This document shows, in pieces, positions 1 to 7,558 of a DNA stretch of 17,884 bases. Source of the DNA: an uncultured Collinsella sp. (GTDB taxonomy: Bacteria; Actinomycetota; Coriobacteriia; Coriobacteriales; Coriobacteriaceae). Location: the NCBI GenBank assembly GCA_900550415.1, contig URSO01000047.1:1-17884 (forward strand), in the 5' to 3' direction. The translations under genes and the position numbers were made by a program. The number at the start of each line of letters is the position of its first letter. The first letter of the stretch is position 1. The notes under the pieces are model-generated. The model was not told the origin of the DNA and searched no databases. It saw only the letters and a program-made list of their open reading frames with translations.

Positions 1-181
1 GAGCGGCAATCTGCCTTTCAACTTCGGCGGCATGACCAGAAGGTCAATGCCGCCTCGTTTCAAGGCACCTTGCTCGCTCTGGTGGGTTTTCGCTGTCGCT
101 ACCAAAACATCGGCGTTGCCGTGGTAGTCATTGGGGACAGACATAAATGAGTAGTCATTGGGGACGTTCTTAAATGACTAC
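1..181. repeat. Intergenic repeat element, copy 1 (left edge, possibly cut by the window)
   Basis: No gene is seen in 1-318. The first ~138 bases align to 8944-9084, ungapped over the first ~54 bases and then with one small indel. The shared part includes an identical 29-base hairpin at 26-54 (GGCGGCATGACC, loop AGAA, GGTCAATGCCGCC). It is followed by two TTGGGGAC units at 131-138 and 158-165, 27 bases apart. GTAGTCAT occurs at 124-131 and 151-158, and its inverted copy ATGACTAC at 174-181, so the block can fold as an outer stem-loop. It looks like a REP- or MITE-like intergenic element. No transposase is visible nearby, so the mobility class is inferred. Confidence 0.7.
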
Positions 182-188
182 TCAGGAT

Positions 189-210
189 GAGCGTCCAAAA
201 ATTCGCGCTC
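189..210. repeat. Small hairpin, family of 1057-1078
   Basis: GAGCG and CGCTC flank a 12-base loop beginning TCCAAAAATT. The surrounding 25 bases (188-212) match 1056-1080 at 21 positions. The stem differences change both partners (C-G against T-A), which keeps the pairing. Function is unknown; it is probably part of the dispersed intergenic hairpin family. Confidence 0.5.
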
Positions 211-241
211 GTTCGATTGGCGCATGTCTACGCAGCGTAGG

Positions 242-270
242 TTGTCGAGCCTGGCCTTCAAATGGATACT
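242..270 (+). promoter_or_regulatory. Candidate promoter of the HTH-desulfoferrodoxin gene
   Basis: TTGTCG at 242-247 and GATACT at 265-270 are separated by exactly 17 bases. Each hexamer matches the sigma-70-type consensus at 4 of 6 positions. A start near 277 would give a ~42-base leader to the ATG at 319 and would exclude the upstream ATG at 262 as the start. The call is by eye only. Confidence 0.4.
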
Positions 271-318
271 GGCTGTCGAACCGGTTCACTCCATTTCTTC
301 AATTTGATTGGACAGCCC

Positions 319-939
319 ATGAACCAGACACGGCAAACCAATGCCTCCCATACTTTTTTGGCAGCGCATGCCATCAAGCAGCTGCGCGAAGAGCGCGGCC
401 TCACCCAGCGCGCCCTGGCGGAAAGCCTTGGCGTGACCGATAAAGCCGTCAGCAAGTGGGAATCCGGCCGCGGCCTTCCCGACATTTCCCTCGTTGAGCC
501 TTTGGCCCAGAGACTCGGCATAAGCGTGGCTGAGCTTTTGGCTGGTGACATTCGGGCCAACGCCAACCGTGCAGGCAATATGCTCAAAGGAGTCTTTTAC
601 GTTTGCCCTATCTGCGGAAACGTTGTGCACGCGCTCGGAGAAGGCAGCTTTAGCTGCTGTGGCTCCACGATGTTTCCCCAGGAGGCCGAAGAGCCGGACG
701 CGGACCACGCCTTTTCCATCGAGCGCATCGAGGACGATTGGTACGTCACGCTCGATCATCCCATGACCAAGGATCACTACATTAGCTTTGTGGCATATGC
801 GACTATGGACGGCATCTGCTTTAAGAAGCTCTATCCAGAGCAATCGGTGCAGCCGCGCTTCCATATTACCGGGCGCGGCAGGATATATCTTTACTGCAAC
901 CAACACGGACTCTTTACGTCGCTGACGCCTCGCAAATAA
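319..939 (+). CDS. XRE-type HTH regulator fused to a desulfoferrodoxin-like domain
   Basis: This 206-residue protein joins a DNA-binding head to a redox-type tail. Residues ~15-74 form an XRE/HTH_3 helix-turn-helix (KQLREERGLTQRALAESLGV, then VSKWESG). Residues 96-114 carry C96-x2-C99 and the pair C113-C114, the cysteine pattern of a desulforedoxin Fe(Cys)4 centre. Residues ~128-200 resemble superoxide reductase: H130, H147 (in HPM), H153 (DHY), C193 and H196 (CNQHG) occupy the places of the four His and one Cys iron ligands. The protein could be an iron- or superoxide-responsive regulator of anaerobe oxidative stress, but that is inference. ATG 319 is chosen over ATG 262 because a likely -10 lies at 265-270 and the domain starts just after 319; neither start has a strong ribosome site. 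The stop is TAA. No operon partner is seen. Confidence 0.85.
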   Translation: MNQTRQTNASHTFLAAHAIKQLREERGLTQRALAESLGVTDKAVSKWESGRGLPDISLVEPLAQRLGISVAELLAGDIRANANRAGNMLKGVFYVCPICGNVVHALGEGSFSCCGSTMFPQEAEEPDADHAFSIERIEDDWYVTLDHPMTKDHYISFVAYATMDGICFKKLYPEQSVQPRFHITGRGRIYLYCNQHGLFTSLTPRK

Positions 940-985
940 CGGCTGTCTATCCGCCCTCCTCATGCGTTCCCAGGGGACCCAAAAT

Positions 986-1049
986 GAGCGTGGATAATCT
1001 CCCGTTTTTGGCCTGTGTGCGGGCTCAAAGTGGGAGATTATCCACGCTC
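986..1049. repeat. Long perfect inverted repeat between convergent genes
   Basis: An 18-base arm at 986-1003 (GAGCGTGGATAATCTCCC) is perfectly complementary to 1032-1049, with a 28-base loop. Wobble and A-T pairs extend the stem to about 983. It sits between the convergent HTH gene and rpiR-like gene, so it may end transcription or block read-through. It has no T-tract on either side, so it is better called a hairpin repeat than a classical terminator. Confidence 0.75.
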
Positions 1050-1056
1050 GTTATCT

Positions 1057-1078
1057 GAGTGTCCAAAAATCCACACTC
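1057..1078. repeat. Small hairpin next to the RpiR-like gene's 3' end
   Basis: GAGTGT (1057-1062) and ACACTC (1073-1078) flank the loop CCAAAAATCC. It is the sister of the hairpin at 189-210, with compensated stem changes. It ends 5 bases before the stop codon of the minus-strand regulator. Confidence 0.5.
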
Positions 1079-1082
1079 GTCG

Positions 1083-1937
1083 CTACTTGAGTCCGGGCAG
1101 GCGGGTGTAGGGGAACGAGCGCTCTAGGAACTCGGAGCAGCGGGCGTAATCTTTGGCAAAGTAGCTGCTATAGAGCGAATCGAGTACGTATTGCACGGCG
1201 ATATGGCTGGCGAACTGCGTGATGCGGTGCGTCATGCTCTCGTGGTCGCTTACCGTGAGATAGGCGGCAAAGCCGGGGTGAATGCGGGCACAGTACGGCG
1301 TGCCGATGACGATGACCGGGACATGTCGACTGCTAAGGATCGGCAAGATCTCCTTGAGGTTGGGGGCAAGGCCGCTGTAGGAGATGACGATTGCCACATG
1401 GTCGGGACCCGAGGCGAGCGCCGTGCGCACCTGCGCCTCGACGCTGTCGTGGCACGTCGCGCTTTTGCCGGCGGAAAGCAGGCGATCGCGGAACATTCCC
1501 GCTGGATACAGGTTATGCGAGCCCGTGTAGATGTCCACGGTGCCGGCGCGCATGATGAGCTTGGCGGCGTGGTCGAGCTGTGCAGGGTCGAGCAGCTCCT
1601 GCGTTTCGGCCAAGGTGGTCTGGTAGAGCCCCTCCATGCGCTCCATCACCTGCGCAGGGGCGGAGGTGGCATCGAAGGGAAAGTTGATGTCCACGTCGCG
1701 CCGGTTGCCCGCCTCGGTCGCCTGGCGGATGAGCTCGACCTTGAGGTCTTTGAATCCCTCGAGGCCGAGCTTTTTGCAAAAGCGGTGCACGCTCGCGACC
1801 GAAACGTTGGCGCACGCGGCAAATTCCTTAATGGAAAGCCCGCGCACATCCTCGCCCATGGCGAGGGCCGTTCGCCCAAGTTGTTGCTCGGTGGGGGTGA
1901 GGCTTTTGCCCTGCGTGATCTTTCGCCTGATATCCAT
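1083..1937 (-). CDS. RpiR/MurR family transcriptional regulator with SIS domain
   Basis: The protein is 284 residues, the usual size for the family. Residues ~1-77 form the HTH_6 domain, with the helix-turn-helix around residues 34-66 (LSIKEFAACANVSVASVHRF). Residues ~107-245 form a SIS sugar-phosphate-binding domain, with typical stretches IYTGSHN and VAIVISYSG. These regulators usually sense a phosphorylated sugar and control nearby catabolic genes. The gene lies 166 bases downstream of the glycoside hydrolase on the same strand, so it may share that transcript or use a promoter in the gap. The ATG at 1937 has a good ribosome site (TAGGAG, 7 bases upstream). The specific effector cannot be read from the sequence. 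Confidence 0.88.
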   Translation of the reverse strand: MDIRRKITQGKSLTPTEQQLGRTALAMGEDVRGLSIKEFAACANVSVASVHRFCKKLGLEGFKDLKVELIRQATEAGNRRDVDINFPFDATSAPAQVMERMEGLYQTTLAETQELLDPAQLDHAAKLIMRAGTVDIYTGSHNLYPAGMFRDRLLSAGKSATCHDSVEAQVRTALASGPDHVAIVISYSGLAPNLKEILPILSSRHVPVIVIGTPYCARIHPGFAAYLTVSDHESMTHRITQFASHIAVQYVLDSLYSSYFAKDYARCSEFLERSFPYTRLPGLK

Positions 1938-1959
1938 ATGGCTCCTATGCGTTTGCGTC

Positions 1960-1984
1960 GCGATAAACCAATCATAGCGATAAA
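1960..1984. promoter_or_regulatory. Direct repeat upstream of the RpiR-like gene, possible operator
   Basis: GCGATAAA occurs at 1960-1967 and again at 1977-1984, 17 bases apart and about 25-45 bases upstream of the regulator's start. The AT-rich block stands out from its GC-rich surroundings. It may be an autoregulatory site or part of the promoter. The support is position and repetition only. Confidence 0.3.
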
Positions 1985-2103
1985 TAAAACGTTCGGCTTG
2001 GCTGGGAGTTTTGGTCCGCCGGTCTATGAACGACGGACCGCTCGACGCTGTGCGGGCTCAACATAGGGGCGCTGTCCTTGTTGGGCCGTTTGCGCCCGGG
2101 GCG

Positions 2104-4695
2104 TTACCCGAGCACGCGTACGGGCCCCAAGAGACCGCTGGGCTCGGAGGGCTCGGTCATGCCGAACACGTCGGGGACGGCGTGGTCGAGGGTGTTGATG
2201 ATGTCAATCGTGAGCGCGTGCTCACCGGCTAAAAGTGCGGCGGCCTCAAAGCGGTAAGGCGGACAGATGCGGGTGCCGAGGGATTTGCCGTCGAGGGTGA
2301 CGGTTGCGGTCTCAAAGACCTCCCCAAGGTCGATGACAGCGCGGCTGGCCGCTTCGCCCAGGACAAAGGAGGCCTGGTAGCGGAACGTGCCGGCCTTGCC
2401 GGGGAACTCGGCCGAGGAAAGGTCGTGCAGGTCTGCAAGCTCAACAGACTCGCCAAAGGCATCGGTACCAGGGGCAGAGAAGGCAACCGCCCAGGGCCCG
2501 TCGACGCATGTGGCTTCGTCTCCAGCAGTTGCCGCGCCGGCGGAACCTGTAGCCCCAAGGACCACGATGCAGCTCTCGTAGGGAGCCAGCTCGAGCGTGC
2601 CGTCAAAGGCGGCGGGATCGGTGCCGTTGAGCAGGTCGAGGCGCGCGCCTGCAACGGGTATGCCGTCGGCAAGCGCAATCTGAGTGGAGATACCCTGCTT
2701 GGGATGCTCGTTGACGAGCATCAGATAGGTCTCGCCCGCCCGCTCGTAGCGCAGTGCGCGCAGCCAGGGCTGGGACTCGGCACAAACCACGGTCTGCATA
2801 CCGGCGTCGGCAAGCGTGCCTGCGAGCTCGGCGGTTGCCAGGAGCTTGATGCCGGCGACCGCGGCTGCATCCACGGAGGCAAAGCCCTCGCGGGCTGCAA
2901 TATCACCGTCGTAGCGCTTGCTCGGCAACTCATCCAGCGCGTACACGGCAACACCTGCGGCTGCGGCGCGCGCGGCAAAGTCGAGCACGGCTCCGCCGAC
3001 AAACTCGGCTCCGGGCATCACCAGGCAGCGGTATGCCTGGCCGTTCACGCCAAAGCCGCTACCGTCTGCGGCAATTTCAACGGCATAGCGCCCTGCGTCC
3101 TCAAATGCCTCTGCCGGCACGATGTCAAAGTCGACCTGCGCGCGCATAAGCTCGGAGGCGGCATGCTGCATAAAGTTCGCCTCGCCTGTCCACTCGGCGT
3201 CCGCATGGTAGAGAAGCGCCACCGGGGTCGTTGCGCGCCCGCCGCTCAGCAGGCTCGCCGTACGGTTCATGTAGCTCATGAGCTGCCCAAAGTGTGCAAA
3301 CTGGGGGTTTTGGCCATGCGCATAGAAATGCGGCGGGCAGTCCCAGTCGGGGAAGGCGGCCATGCTAAAGGCATGCGGCACAAACCAATTGACGCCGCGC
3401 ACCAAAAAATGATCGGCGATCCACTTCATCTCGCGTAGGCCTTCGTGCCATCCAAATGCGCCAAAGACCTCGGCCATGCAGCGCCCCTGCTTTTTGGGAT
3501 CGAGGTGTGCTGCCGAGGAGCCCAGCTTGGGCAGCACGTAGTTATAGAACTCGAGGTCCCACACGCCGCGTCCGTAGCTGTGAAGGCCGCGGTCCATGCC
3601 GGGTACCAGCTGGTTGATCACGATGTCGACGCCCGCCATGTCCTGACCGCCCACGGCGCGGAAGTAGTGCCCGGCGCCCACGCCCAGGCGCGCGTGGCAG
3701 TCCTTGTCCTCGATAACGTGGCCGATGTACTGCACGCCGCGCGCGCGGCACCAGTCTCCGAGCTGGTCGCAGAAGCACTCCTTATAGAGGGTGCTCGCGA
3801 TGTCCATATAGACGTGGCGTACGTGCGCGCCGGCCGGCTCGCGGTCCCACAGGTGCGGGAGCTCGGCCAGGTAGCGCTCGCCCAGTGCCGCGCGCAGGCG
3901 ACGCTCAAGCTCGGCCGACCAGGGTAGGGGCGCGGTGGCCTTGCCGATGAGCGTGTCCGAGATGCCATCGGGGCCCGTGGTGCCCTTCTCGTTGGCAAAT
4001 CCGGGCTCATCGGAGAAAAAGCCCAGGATCGTCTTGCCAAACTCATCGCCCAGATGCTCAAAATGCGGCTCGTAGACAGCATCGATGAGCTGCGCCACCG
4101 AGGTGCGGTCGACCATATTGATGTAGTCCTCGTTGTAGGAGGTCTTGCCGCTCGTGAACATCACGCATGCCTGCGTGAGGCCCGCAGGTGCATCGAAGAC
4201 CAGGCGGCTGGGGTTGCCGTCTGCATCGTCGATTACTCGGTAAGCGACGTCGACGGGGCTGCCGTCCTGCATAAATGTCACGCCGTAGAAGCGCTCCGTT
4301 TTGTCGAGCATGTTGGCGAGCGCGATGCTCGCGGCGGACGTGGGGCCCACGATGTCGAACGTGCGGTGCGTGAGCACGATCTTGCGGAGCTCGGGCACGG
4401 CCTCCTTGACGGCGCCGTTGGCAAAGCCCGTGGGGAAGTGCGCGTCGTCCAAGATCCAGAGCTTAAGGCCCAGCTGCTTGCACTCGTCAATGACAAAGCG
4501 CAAGTTGCGCCACCAGCCCTCGCCGCAAAAATCGGGGTGTGGGCGGCTTTCGAGACAGACCTCGTGGATGTCGGCGCCGGCGATCTTCTCCAGATACTCG
4601 GCAATGGTCTTATGGCTCTCGCCCTTCATCCACAAAAACGGAAGCACATGGTTGTCGTATGTACCCTCGAGCACCTGCTGATAGTGCGCGGTCAT
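2104..4695 (-). CDS. Large cytoplasmic glycoside hydrolase, GH106-like architecture
   Basis: The 863-residue protein has no signal peptide or membrane segment, so it likely acts inside the cell. Residues ~10-470 look like a catalytic TIM-barrel region. They contain CLESRPHPDF (48-56), LWILDDAHFPTGFANG (79-94), FFSDEP (226-231), GHVIED (325-330) and AEVFGAFGW (408-416), which supply several candidate catalytic Asp/Glu residues. Residues ~490-640 resemble the flavodoxin-like domain seen in some beta-galactosidases. The C-terminal ~130 residues form a jelly-roll ending SGLLGPVRVL, typical of GH106-type rhamnosidases and GH2-like sugar-binding domains. Family and substrate are not certain; an alpha-L-rhamnosidase-like activity on plant glycosides is one option. 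The ATG at 4695 is preceded by AAGGAGGATCC. The frame stays open upstream to 5154, but that part opposes the AraC gene and is rejected. Confidence 0.8.
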   Translation of the reverse strand: MTAHYQQVLEGTYDNHVLPFLWMKGESHKTIAEYLEKIAGADIHEVCLESRPHPDFCGEGWWRNLRFVIDECKQLGLKLWILDDAHFPTGFANGAVKEAVPELRKIVLTHRTFDIVGPTSAASIALANMLDKTERFYGVTFMQDGSPVDVAYRVIDDADGNPSRLVFDAPAGLTQACVMFTSGKTSYNEDYINMVDRTSVAQLIDAVYEPHFEHLGDEFGKTILGFFSDEPGFANEKGTTGPDGISDTLIGKATAPLPWSAELERRLRAALGERYLAELPHLWDREPAGAHVRHVYMDIASTLYKECFCDQLGDWCRARGVQYIGHVIEDKDCHARLGVGAGHYFRAVGGQDMAGVDIVINQLVPGMDRGLHSYGRGVWDLEFYNYVLPKLGSSAAHLDPKKQGRCMAEVFGAFGWHEGLREMKWIADHFLVRGVNWFVPHAFSMAAFPDWDCPPHFYAHGQNPQFAHFGQLMSYMNRTASLLSGGRATTPVALLYHADAEWTGEANFMQHAASELMRAQVDFDIVPAEAFEDAGRYAVEIAADGSGFGVNGQAYRCLVMPGAEFVGGAVLDFAARAAAAGVAVYALDELPSKRYDGDIAAREGFASVDAAAVAGIKLLATAELAGTLADAGMQTVVCAESQPWLRALRYERAGETYLMLVNEHPKQGISTQIALADGIPVAGARLDLLNGTDPAAFDGTLELAPYESCIVVLGATGSAGAATAGDEATCVDGPWAVAFSAPGTDAFGESVELADLHDLSSAEFPGKAGTFRYQASFVLGEAASRAVIDLGEVFETATVTLDGKSLGTRICPPYRFEAAALLAGEHALTIDIINTLDHAVPDVFGMTEPSEPSGLLGPVRVLG

Positions 4696-4809
4696 GGATC
4701 CTCCTTGGCTCGATCGATCTGCTGCATAGCACAGATTATGGACGCGTCGGCGCGTTCTGCTAATATCTGAATCACGACGAACTATGACTAAATCAACGAT
4801 TGGCAAGCC
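4696..4809. promoter_or_regulatory. Divergent control region between hydrolase and AraC-type regulator
   Basis: This 114-base gap must hold both promoters of the divergent pair. It contains the 8-base palindrome GACGCGTC (4741-4748), flanked by the imperfectly complementary CAGATTAT and AATATCTG. TAATAT at 4761-4766 could be a -10 for the regulator, but no good -35 is seen. An AraC-family protein often binds such a shared region; this is inferred from the layout. Confidence 0.45.
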
Positions 4810-5802
4810 ATGGAGATCGACGAGCTCGAGCGTAGGCTCAGCGAACTGAGCGCCAGTGAGATCGCTTATAAAGACGGCATGGCATTTGATTGGTCGATTA
4901 TGACCGAGCATGTCGAAATCGACGGATGCCCAGTGCGCAAGATTGGGCAGCCAGGGTTTGCCTATGCCCAGCCCGGCATGCCGCGTGGCCTGACGATAAG
5001 GAAAAACTCGCGCTTTAATGCAGTTCCCGAGCACGTGCATGATTACGTGGAGATGAGCTATGTGTATCGCGGGCGCTGCCCGCAGACGGTGGCGGGGGAG
5101 AGGCTCGAGTTGCGCCGCAACGAGGTGCTTTTGCTCGACGCCCTTTGCCCTCATGCCGTGGCGGCGCTCGGCGAGGACGACATCATGCTGAGCATGACCG
5201 TTTCACGCTCTTTTTTGCGCCGGAGTCTCGAGTCGAGCCTCTCGCGCGAGAGCGCGGTCTCGCGGTTTTTGTTCAACGCGCTCAACAGCGAGACGGACCA
5301 TCGGGGCCATGTCCGTTTTTACTGCGGCGAGAGCCGTCGGATTCGGCGCTACATGCAGGAGATGCTCTGCGAGCTGTACGACCCGAGCCCCAACGGTCCC
5401 GAGATCGTCTTGCGTCTGTTTCAGCTGTTTTTGGCCGAGCTCATGGATTGCTACGAGCGCGAGCTGGTGCGCGGCGCGGCGGACGGCACGGCGGGGCCCA
5501 CTGCCCTGGTGACGGGAATGCTTGGCTATATCGATTGTGAATTCGCTGCATGCTCCCTCGAGGGGATGGCGGCGGAGTTTGGCTTGAGCCCTAATTATGC
5601 GACGGCGCTTCTCAAGCGCCATGTGGGCAAGACCTTTAGGCAGCTTGTGCAGGAGCGACGCCTGGTACGTGCGGCCGAGCTTCTGCGCGGCGGCGCCACG
5701 GCCGGGGCGGCTGCGCATGCGGTGGGCTATGAAAACATGAGCTTCTTCTACCGTAAGTTTCACGACAAGTATGGCTGCACCCCCGCGGCATACCGCCGGT
5801 AA
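4810..5802 (+). CDS. AraC family transcriptional regulator with cupin sensor domain
   Basis: This is a 330-residue regulator. The N-terminal half has an AraC-type cupin with PEHVHDYVEMSYVYRG at 73-88 and DALCPHAV at 110-117, a likely sugar-binding pocket. The last ~90 residues hold the two helix-turn-helix motifs: SLEGMAAEFGLSPNYATALL and later AAHAVGYENMSFFYRKFHDK, ending CTPAAYRR, the family signature. It is divergent from the GH106-like hydrolase and lies 167 bases upstream of a GH1 gene on the same strand. It probably activates one or both. The ATG at 4810 lacks a clear ribosome site; the next ATG (codon 24) would shorten it without touching the cupin. Confidence 0.88.
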   Translation: MEIDELERRLSELSASEIAYKDGMAFDWSIMTEHVEIDGCPVRKIGQPGFAYAQPGMPRGLTIRKNSRFNAVPEHVHDYVEMSYVYRGRCPQTVAGERLELRRNEVLLLDALCPHAVAALGEDDIMLSMTVSRSFLRRSLESSLSRESAVSRFLFNALNSETDHRGHVRFYCGESRRIRRYMQEMLCELYDPSPNGPEIVLRLFQLFLAELMDCYERELVRGAADGTAGPTALVTGMLGYIDCEFAACSLEGMAAEFGLSPNYATALLKRHVGKTFRQLVQERRLVRAAELLRGGATAGAAAHAVGYENMSFFYRKFHDKYGCTPAAYRR

Positions 5803-5969
5803 GCGCGGGGCGGATCGTCTTCGCTCCTTCGGTGTCAAAAAGTTTCAGCTGCAGCGCTGTTGCAGCGCGCGTCTGCGAAAAGAAGTGTCGGGTTTGGCAC
5901 CCCTGCCCCTGCCTGTCGCGTGCGTGGGCGATACTCGGCCTATCGACCCGCAATGCAAAGGAGATGCTC
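5803..5969 (+). other. Leader region of the first GH1 gene
   Basis: No gene is seen. GCTGCA and TGCAGC make a small hairpin around 5849-5867, with a repeated TGCAGCGC. No convincing promoter is found, since TTGGCA at 5894-5899 and GATACT at 5930-5935 are 30 bases apart. The ribosome site AAAGGAG lies at 5957-5963, 6 bases before the ATG. Confidence 0.3.
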
Positions 5970-7418
5970 ATGGCAAACATCAAGTTCCCCGAGGGTTTCT
6001 ATTGGGGCGGCGCCACGGCCGCCAATCAGTTTGAGGGCGCTTGGAACGTTGACGGCCGCGGTCCGTCGGTCGACGACCACTTCTTGGGTGGCAGCTACAA
6101 GGAGCCGCGCCAGATTACGATCGACATCGACCCTAACCGCTTCTACCCCAACCATGACGGTATCGACTTTTACCATCACTACGAGGAGGACATCGCGCTG
6201 TTCGCCGAGATGGGCTTTACCATGTTCCGCATGTCCATCTCTTGGAGCCGCATCTTCCCCAACGGTGACGACGCCGAGCCCAACGAGGCCGGCCTCGCCT
6301 TCTACGACCGCGTCTTCGACTGCCTGCGCGCTCACAATATCGAGCCGCTCGTGACCCTGTCGCACTACGAGATGCCCTATCACCTGGTCGAGAAATACAA
6401 CGGCTGGGCGAGCCGCGAGCTCATCGGCTTCTTTGAGAAGTACTGCCAGACCGTCTTCGACCGCTATCAGGACAAGGTCAAGTTCTGGCTCACCTTCAAC
6501 GAGATCAACTGCGGCACTCAGGACATGGGCAACCTCTTTGAGACCAGCATGATTCAGGGCTTTGAGGGCCCGGCTTCGGCGGTCCATGCTACGCCGCAGG
6601 CTCGTATGCAGGCGCTGCATCACCAGTTTGTCGCCAGCGGCCGCGTCGTGCGCTATGCCCACGAGCATTACCCGCAGTTTAAGATGGGCAACATGGACTG
6701 CTTCATCCTTTCCTATGCCGCCACGTGCGATCCGGCCGACGTGTTCGCCGCGCAGCAGGAGATGAATACCATGAACTGGTACTGCTCCGACGTGCAGGTG
6801 CGCGGCAAGTATCCGTTCTATGCCAAGCGCTTCTGGGCCGAGAACGATGTCGAGCTTGTGATGGAGGACGGCGACCTGCAGGATATCGCCGACGGCAAGG
6901 TCGATTTCTACACCTTTAGCTACTACATGTCCGGCACCGTGGGCACCCACAAGGATCACGAGATGACCGAGGGCAACATGACCTTTGGCGGCAAGAATCC
7001 CTATCTGGAGTCCACAGACTGGGGCTGGCAGATCGATCCGCTGGGTCTGCGCATCGCCCTCAACGAGATTTACGCCCGCTACGAGATTCCGCTGATGGTG
7101 GTCGAGAATGGCATGGGCGCCTACGATGAGGTCGAGGAGGACGGCTCCATCCACGACCCGTATCGTATCGCCTACTTGCAGAGCCACGTCAAGGCCATGG
7201 GCGAGGCCATTGCCGACGGCGTCGACCTGATCGCCTACACCTGGTGGGGCCCCATCGACCTGGTTTCCGCCGGCACCGGCGAGATGCGCAAGCGCTACGG
7301 CTTTATCCACGTCGATAAGTACGATGACGGCACCGGTACCTACGAGCGCCGCCGCAAGGACAGCTTCTACGCCTACCAGAAGATCATCAAGTCCAACGGT
7401 GCCGAGGGCCTGGATTAA
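5970..7418 (+). CDS. 6-phospho-beta-glucosidase, glycoside hydrolase family 1
   Basis: This 482-residue enzyme splits phosphorylated beta-glucosides brought in by the PTS, giving glucose-6-phosphate and glucose or an aglycone. It opens with FPEGFYWGGATAANQFEGAW (6-25), the GH1 N-terminal signature. The acid/base is E178 in TFNE and the nucleophile is E379 in VVENGMG. S433, K441 and Y443 (in DLVSAGTGEMRKRYGF) match the Ser-Lys-Tyr set that holds the 6-phosphate, so a phospho-substrate is expected. There is no signal peptide. The ATG at 5970 follows AAAGGAG; the open frame upstream to 5832 lacks the family start and is discarded. The AraC-type gene upstream may control it. It is a diverged paralogue of the enzyme at 14634-16172. 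Confidence 0.95.
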   Translation: MANIKFPEGFYWGGATAANQFEGAWNVDGRGPSVDDHFLGGSYKEPRQITIDIDPNRFYPNHDGIDFYHHYEEDIALFAEMGFTMFRMSISWSRIFPNGDDAEPNEAGLAFYDRVFDCLRAHNIEPLVTLSHYEMPYHLVEKYNGWASRELIGFFEKYCQTVFDRYQDKVKFWLTFNEINCGTQDMGNLFETSMIQGFEGPASAVHATPQARMQALHHQFVASGRVVRYAHEHYPQFKMGNMDCFILSYAATCDPADVFAAQQEMNTMNWYCSDVQVRGKYPFYAKRFWAENDVELVMEDGDLQDIADGKVDFYTFSYYMSGTVGTHKDHEMTEGNMTFGGKNPYLESTDWGWQIDPLGLRIALNEIYARYEIPLMVVENGMGAYDEVEEDGSIHDPYRIAYLQSHVKAMGEAIADGVDLIAYTWWGPIDLVSAGTGEMRKRYGFIHVDKYDDGTGTYERRRKDSFYAYQKIIKSNGAEGLD

Positions 7419-7480
7419 TCGACAATATGAGTGCCACCGGGGAAAAGCGTTGGGATGGGCTCGCGATTCGAGTCCCCACC

Positions 7481-7509
7481 TTAGCATTTGAACCATTTGG
7501 CACTATAAT
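7481..7509 (+). promoter_or_regulatory. Promoter of the EIIA gene
   Basis: TATAAT at 7504-7509 is a perfect -10, with TTAGCA at 7481-7486 (4 of 6) across a 17-base spacer. The leader to the ATG at 7559 is about 42 bases. A 7-bp stem with a 5-base loop at 7457-7475, just after the GH1 gene, may insulate it from upstream transcription. Confidence 0.7.
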
Positions 7510-7558
7510 CACCATAGGCATGCGCACAACGTTGCGCTTAATCAAGAGGAGAAAACGT

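Noticed and set aside
262..318. Upstream ATG of the HTH-desulfoferrodoxin gene
   Set aside because: It overlaps a likely -10 element at 265-270 and would add 19 residues outside the HTH domain; no ribosome site supports it.
286..963. 225-codon open frame opposite the HTH-desulfoferrodoxin gene
   Set aside because: It is the reverse reading of a gene with clear helix-turn-helix and metal-ligand motifs, and its own translation shows none.
4696..5154. N-terminal extension of the glycoside hydrolase frame
   Set aside because: It lies opposite the AraC-type gene. AAGGAGG before the ATG at 4695 marks the true start, and the extra residues resemble no domain.
7451..7482. tRNA T-arm-like GATTCGAGTCCCC
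   Set aside because: No matching acceptor, D or anticodon arms lie in the ~65 bases upstream, and TTCGAGT is not flanked by a proper 5-bp stem; it is simply part of a 7-bp hairpin.
5940..7496. 518-codon open frame on the minus strand
   Set aside because: It is the antisense shadow of the GH1 gene in GC-rich DNA; its Val/Leu/His/Asp-rich translation matches no family, while the plus-strand gene has all catalytic motifs.
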